The notes under the pieces: model-generated
Told to the model about the DNA's origin: nothing
The model's input: the letters and a program-made list of their open reading frames with translations, nothing else
Database searches by the model: none
DNA from: Martinezella multihospitum
Lineage (GTDB): Bacteria > Pseudomonadota > Alphaproteobacteria > Rhizobiales > Rhizobiaceae
Length of the DNA stretch: 64,000 nt
Reading direction: 5' to 3'
NCBI RefSeq assembly: GCF_900094585.1
Contig: NZ_FMAG01000004.1
Span: forward strand, 62,001 to 126,000
Shown: one piece after another, positions 60,990-64,000 of the stretch
Numbering within the stretch: position 1 is the first letter of the stretch
How the letters are laid out: the number at the start of each line of letters is the position of its first letter
Position numbers and translations under genes: made by a program

Positions 60990-61837
60990 GGCAGGCGCTC
61001 CGGATCGACCTTGAAGGCCTTGAGATAGACGAGGGTTGCGGCGAGCGAGATGATCATGATCAGAACCGCATAGGCGGCCGCGACGCTGTAATTCTGGTTC
61101 TGGTTCTGCCAGTTGTAGGCTTCGCCCACGAGGACCGGGAAATTACGGCCGCCCAGTGCGTATACGACTGCGAAGACCTCGAAGGCGAGCACGGTGCGCA
61201 GGATGAGGGCCGATTGCAGCGCCGGGCGGATCAACGGCAGGGTTATTTTCCAGAAACGCGTCCATGGACCGGCCCCGAAGATTTCGGCGGCTTCCTTGAA
61301 CTCCTTCGGCACCTGGTTGAGGCCGGCGACGATGATGACCATGACGATCGCCGTGCCGCGCCAGATCTCCGCCACCGCGATGGCGATGAAAAGCGCAACC
61401 GGCGTCTGGTAGGAGAGCCAGCTCGCCTGGCGGCTGATCACGCCGAGGCTGAAGAGCAGCGAGTTGAAATAACCTGTATTCTGGAGGATCGACAGCCAGA
61501 CGAGGCCGGCGGCGAGGTCCGAAATGCCGAGCGGGATCGTCCAAATCCACAGAATGGTCTCCCGCCCGCGGCCGATCTTGGCGACCATCGTGCCCATGGC
61601 GAGCGCGATGGCGATCTGGACCGGTACGACCACGATCGTCAGCAGGAACGTGTTTTGTACCGAATGGATGAAATTGATGTCCGTCACCATGCGCTGCATG
61701 TTTACAAGCGACGGCATGCCGTCATCCGAGACGGCCAGCCAGATCGTCTGCACCAGCGGCACGATGAAAAGCAGGCCGAGGAAAACGACGGATGGCAGGA
61801 TCAGCAGATAGGGGATCCAGGGTCGGTTTTGGGTCAT
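60986..61837 (-). CDS. ABC sugar permease, MalF-like
   Basis: A 283-aa permease with six helices (YLLILPSVVFLGLLFIVPLV at the N-terminus). The EAA loop is KEFKEAAEIFGAGPWTRFWK, followed by ITLPLIRPALQSALILRTVL. It begins at the ATG at 61837; the in-frame ATG upstream at 61885 is too far from a ribosome site. It lies 73 bp after the binding-protein stop and forms the heterodimer with the next permease. Confidence 0.95.
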   Translation of the reverse strand: MTQNRPWIPYLLILPSVVFLGLLFIVPLVQTIWLAVSDDGMPSLVNMQRMVTDINFIHSVQNTFLLTIVVVPVQIAIALAMGTMVAKIGRGRETILWIWTIPLGISDLAAGLVWLSILQNTGYFNSLLFSLGVISRQASWLSYQTPVALFIAIAVAEIWRGTAIVMVIIVAGLNQVPKEFKEAAEIFGAGPWTRFWKITLPLIRPALQSALILRTVLAFEVFAVVYALGGRNFPVLVGEAYNWQNQNQNYSVAAAYAVLIMIISLAATLVYLKAFKVDPERLP

Positions 61838-61910
61838 GGACTCCCGCCTCGAAAAGCAGGGTTGCAGGAAAGAATGGCCGGACATTCGCGTCCAGGCACC
61901 CTAGGGAGGA

Positions 61911-63185
61911 TTATTGAACCGGGCAGGCGCCGTCACTCTTGGCATCCGGTGCCCAGCAGGGAGCCTTGGTATCGGTCATCAGCTTGGCCATGACGGCGCC
62001 CTGCTTGGCGAGCACGTCGCCGACGGGTTGGTTCTGCAGCACGATCAGCTGGAAGCTGTCCATATAGACCTTGTTGAACTCACCGCCCTTGTCGCCGAGG
62101 CCGACTGGGAGAAGCGAGATCACTGCATCCTTGGCCGACTGGGTCTTGGTGACGGCACCGGCGAGAAGTGCGACGCCCTTGTCGAGATCCGGCGGCAGCT
62201 GGACGTTCAGCGTCGGGAAGAAGCCGACCTTGGACGCGGTGAGCAGCTGGATCTTCTGGGTCGTCAGTGTTTCGATGATCTTCATCGCGCCCGCCGCATC
62301 CGGGGCACCCTTCGGGATCGAAAGGCCCGCGAGAACGGGCATGTATCCGCGCCCCTTCGGGCCGGCCGGAGACGGGAATACGACATAGTCGTCCGGCGAG
62401 GCGGAAATGGCATTCTTCAGTCGGGCGACATGGTCCCAGGCGACCATGACTTCACCGGCGGCCAGCGGCTCCTGCATGAAGTCGTAATTGGTCGAGTTGG
62501 GATTTACATAGGCCCAGAGCGCCTTGAGTTTCTCCCAGCCTGCCGCGGCATCGGCGTTCTTGAAGGTGCGCACTACGCCACCGGTGAAGGACGGGTAGAA
62601 ATAACCCTGGAAGTAACGTGCCATCAGGCCCTTCGGGCCGGCCGGGAAGCCGATCTGCGGCTGGCCCGTCGCCTGCTGCATATTCTTGCCCCACTCGATC
62701 AGCTGATCGTAGGTGATGGCGTTGATATCGGCGCCCTTCGGCAGGTATTGCAGGGCTTCCTTCTTGGCGGCCATGACATAGGTTGCCTGCATCCACGGAA
62801 TGTATTGCTGGGTGGATTTGCCGAGCTTGCCGAGATCGAGGAGCGATTGCGGCATGCCGCCGGCGGCGAGCTTCTTGGCGAGATTATCAAGCGGTTCGAG
62901 CTGATCCTTGTCGGCGAGTGGTGAAAGCTCACCGTGCAGCGCGCCGACCAGGCTGACGGTGTGCTTGCCGGCCTTGGCCTCGGCTTCCATGCGTACGGCG
63001 AACTGCGGCGGTTCCTCGACCACATAATCCACCTTGCCGGCATCCTTCAGCAGGTCCTGCCGCACCACGGTCGCCTCTTCGATCGGACGAAGCTGGGTGG
63101 ATACGAAAACCGTCTGGGCAAGTACCGGCGAAGCAAAGGCCAGCACAGTGGAAGCCAGAATTCCGAATGACGTGATAGGTTTCAT
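61911..63185 (-). CDS. Extracellular sugar-binding protein of ABC transporter
   Basis: A 424-aa periplasmic binding protein with a signal peptide (MKPITSFGILASTVLAFASP ending VLA). The body has typical CUT1 features: YIPWMQATYVMAAKKEALQY, ALWAYVNPNSTNYDFMQEPL, and GEVMVAWDHVARLKNA. Two Cys near the C-terminus (KAPCWAPDAKSDGACPVQ) may form a disulfide. A GGAGGAGAG site decides the ATG at 63185; the frame runs far upstream without function. It is the first transport gene after the LacI regulator. Confidence 0.94.
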   Translation of the reverse strand: MKPITSFGILASTVLAFASPVLAQTVFVSTQLRPIEEATVVRQDLLKDAGKVDYVVEEPPQFAVRMEAEAKAGKHTVSLVGALHGELSPLADKDQLEPLDNLAKKLAAGGMPQSLLDLGKLGKSTQQYIPWMQATYVMAAKKEALQYLPKGADINAITYDQLIEWGKNMQQATGQPQIGFPAGPKGLMARYFQGYFYPSFTGGVVRTFKNADAAAGWEKLKALWAYVNPNSTNYDFMQEPLAAGEVMVAWDHVARLKNAISASPDDYVVFPSPAGPKGRGYMPVLAGLSIPKGAPDAAGAMKIIETLTTQKIQLLTASKVGFFPTLNVQLPPDLDKGVALLAGAVTKTQSAKDAVISLLPVGLGDKGGEFNKVYMDSFQLIVLQNQPVGDVLAKQGAVMAKLMTDTKAPCWAPDAKSDGACPVQ

Positions 63186-63229
63186 ATTCTCTCCTCCTTC
63201 ATTGTTTTTGTCTGTGATGCACTGTCTGC

Positions 63230-64000
63230 TCATGTCACCTTCATCGGACGGCGATGGCTGTCGCGATCGATGAATTCGATCGCGTGAAGCTCCTGCAATT
63301 CCTCCGCAGGCTCGCCGGCGATCGCCCGCAACAGCAGCGAGGCGAAGCTCGCACCGAGGTTTTCGCCGGTCATGCGCATGGTCGACAGGGAAGGGCTTGT
63401 GAAGGCGCCTGTCGGCAGGTCGTCGTGACCGACAATGCTGATCGCGTCGCCGCCGTCGATCTCGCGTAGTGCTCTGAGCGCTCCGATTGCCATTTCGTCC
63501 GTGGAGCAAACGAGCGCGGTGGGACGCGAAGGCTGCCGGAGCAATTCCAGTGCGGCGAGATAACCGCCCTGTTCCGTGGGCGCGCTTTCGGCGCAGAGAT
63601 CGGCATTCAGACCTGCCTCGTCCATCGCGGCCTTCCAGCCCGTGCGGCGCACATGTGCGAAGTAATATTCCTGCGGCCCGGCAACATGGCCGATGCGGCG
63701 GTGACCGGCGGCTTGAAAACGGACCGTTGCCGCGTGGAACCCGGCAAAACCGTCGCCGTCGATATAGGGATGCGGCACGAGGCTTTCGGTGCGGCCGTTG
63801 GTAACGAAGGGAATGCCGCGCGACTGGAGAAATTCGACGCGTTCGTCCTGCCGCCTGGTGCGGACGAGAAGCATGGCGTCGACGCGGCGGCCATCAACGA
63901 AACGACGGCAGATGTCGAGTTCGCTTTCACCGCGTGGCACAGGCGCGATGACGAGATTGAGGCCAGCACTCGCAAGATGCTCAGCACAGCTGGAGAGCAT
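63230..64000 (-). CDS. LacI-family regulator, N-terminus beyond window
   Basis: A minus-strand frame open to the right edge, ending 44 bp before the binding-protein gene. Only the sugar-sensing domain is visible: AMLLVRTRRQDERVEFLQSR, IPFVTNGRT, HRRIGHVAGPQEYYFAHVRR, ALVCSTDEMAIGALRALREI and SIVGHDDLPTGAFTSPSLST, with the late IEFIDRDSHRRP typical of LacI proteins. The helix-turn-helix lies outside. It probably represses the downstream operon until the imported sugar, or a product of it, binds. Confidence 0.92.
   Translation of the reverse strand: MLSSCAEHLASAGLNLVIAPVPRGESELDICRRFVDGRRVDAMLLVRTRRQDERVEFLQSRGIPFVTNGRTESLVPHPYIDGDGFAGFHAATVRFQAAGHRRIGHVAGPQEYYFAHVRRTGWKAAMDEAGLNADLCAESAPTEQGGYLAALELLRQPSRPTALVCSTDEMAIGALRALREIDGGDAISIVGHDDLPTGAFTSPSLSTMRMTGENLGASFASLLLRAIAGEPAEELQELHAIEFIDRDSHRRPMKVT

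Noticed and set aside
59027..61993. Two 382-codon plus-strand frames opposite the ABC genes
   Set aside because: Shadows of the ATPase and permease genes, with low-complexity charged composition.
1..64000. CRISPR arrays, tRNA or rRNA genes, phage integrase or replication origin
   Set aside because: I looked for spaced direct repeats, cloverleaf arms and replication or integrase genes and saw none; the only tandem repeat is the two-unit one at 1003-1042.

Overview
The window looks like accessory DNA, possibly a large plasmid or genomic island, from a Rhizobium-like alphaproteobacterium. The reasons are overall GC richness, long stretches of compact ATGA-coupled operons, a MucR/Ros-type regulator, rhizobial-style palindromic repeats (25656-25757 and 11863-11895), many two-component systems and an ABC sugar-uptake operon of rhizobial style. 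Assignment to a genus is inference.

Left part (1-11.9 kb): a partial MocR-type regulator faces a nine-gene nitrilase operon of the Nit1C type: a nitrogen-starvation-family protein, nitrilase, radical SAM enzyme, GNAT acyltransferase, PurM-like ATPase, GT4 glycosyltransferase, small MSMEG_0570-type protein, flavin monooxygenase-like protein and LnmK-like protein. It begins with a strong sigma-54 (-24/-12) promoter preceded by a tandem 20-bp repeat. A 160-aa unknown protein and a sigma-54 activator with an intact GAFTGA motif follow.

Middle part (11.9-32.1 kb): katG, then on the minus strand a complete mimABCD/prmABCD-type binuclear iron monooxygenase operon (propane, acetone or phenol type) with an amidohydrolase, a DUF59 protein and a dedicated GroEL. 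It has its own consensus sigma-54 promoter and upstream dyads. Divergent from it lies a set of uncharacterised small genes, including a coiled-coil protein and a WD40-like propeller. Next come a ribbon-helix-helix protein, a zinc alcohol dehydrogenase with a sigma-54-like promoter, a second sigma-54-type activator in which GAFTGA reads GAFTNA, a VOC protein and a Cache histidine kinase with a LuxR-type response regulator. Together this reads as a module for hydroxylating a small ketone, alkane or phenol and oxidising the product.

32-36 kb is a decayed patch: a MucR-like protein lacking two zinc ligands, and a frameshifted ISL3 element with 37-bp imperfect inverted repeats that appears to split a parE-like toxin gene.

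36-53 kb concerns envelope and signalling: an OmpR-type regulator/kinase pair, a head-to-head second OmpR regulator before an RND efflux pair, a PAP2 phosphatase, an unusual receiver-transmembrane-dual-specificity-phosphatase fusion, a CheR-like methyltransferase with a polysaccharide flippase, and another regulator/kinase pair beside a small secreted protein and a COG4705 membrane protein.

53.5-64 kb: a DUF1344-type secreted protein, a CurA-like reductase, one truncated and one intact sulfonate-type binding protein, and a LacI-binding protein-permease-permease-ATPase-GH63-like hydrolase operon that runs off the right edge.
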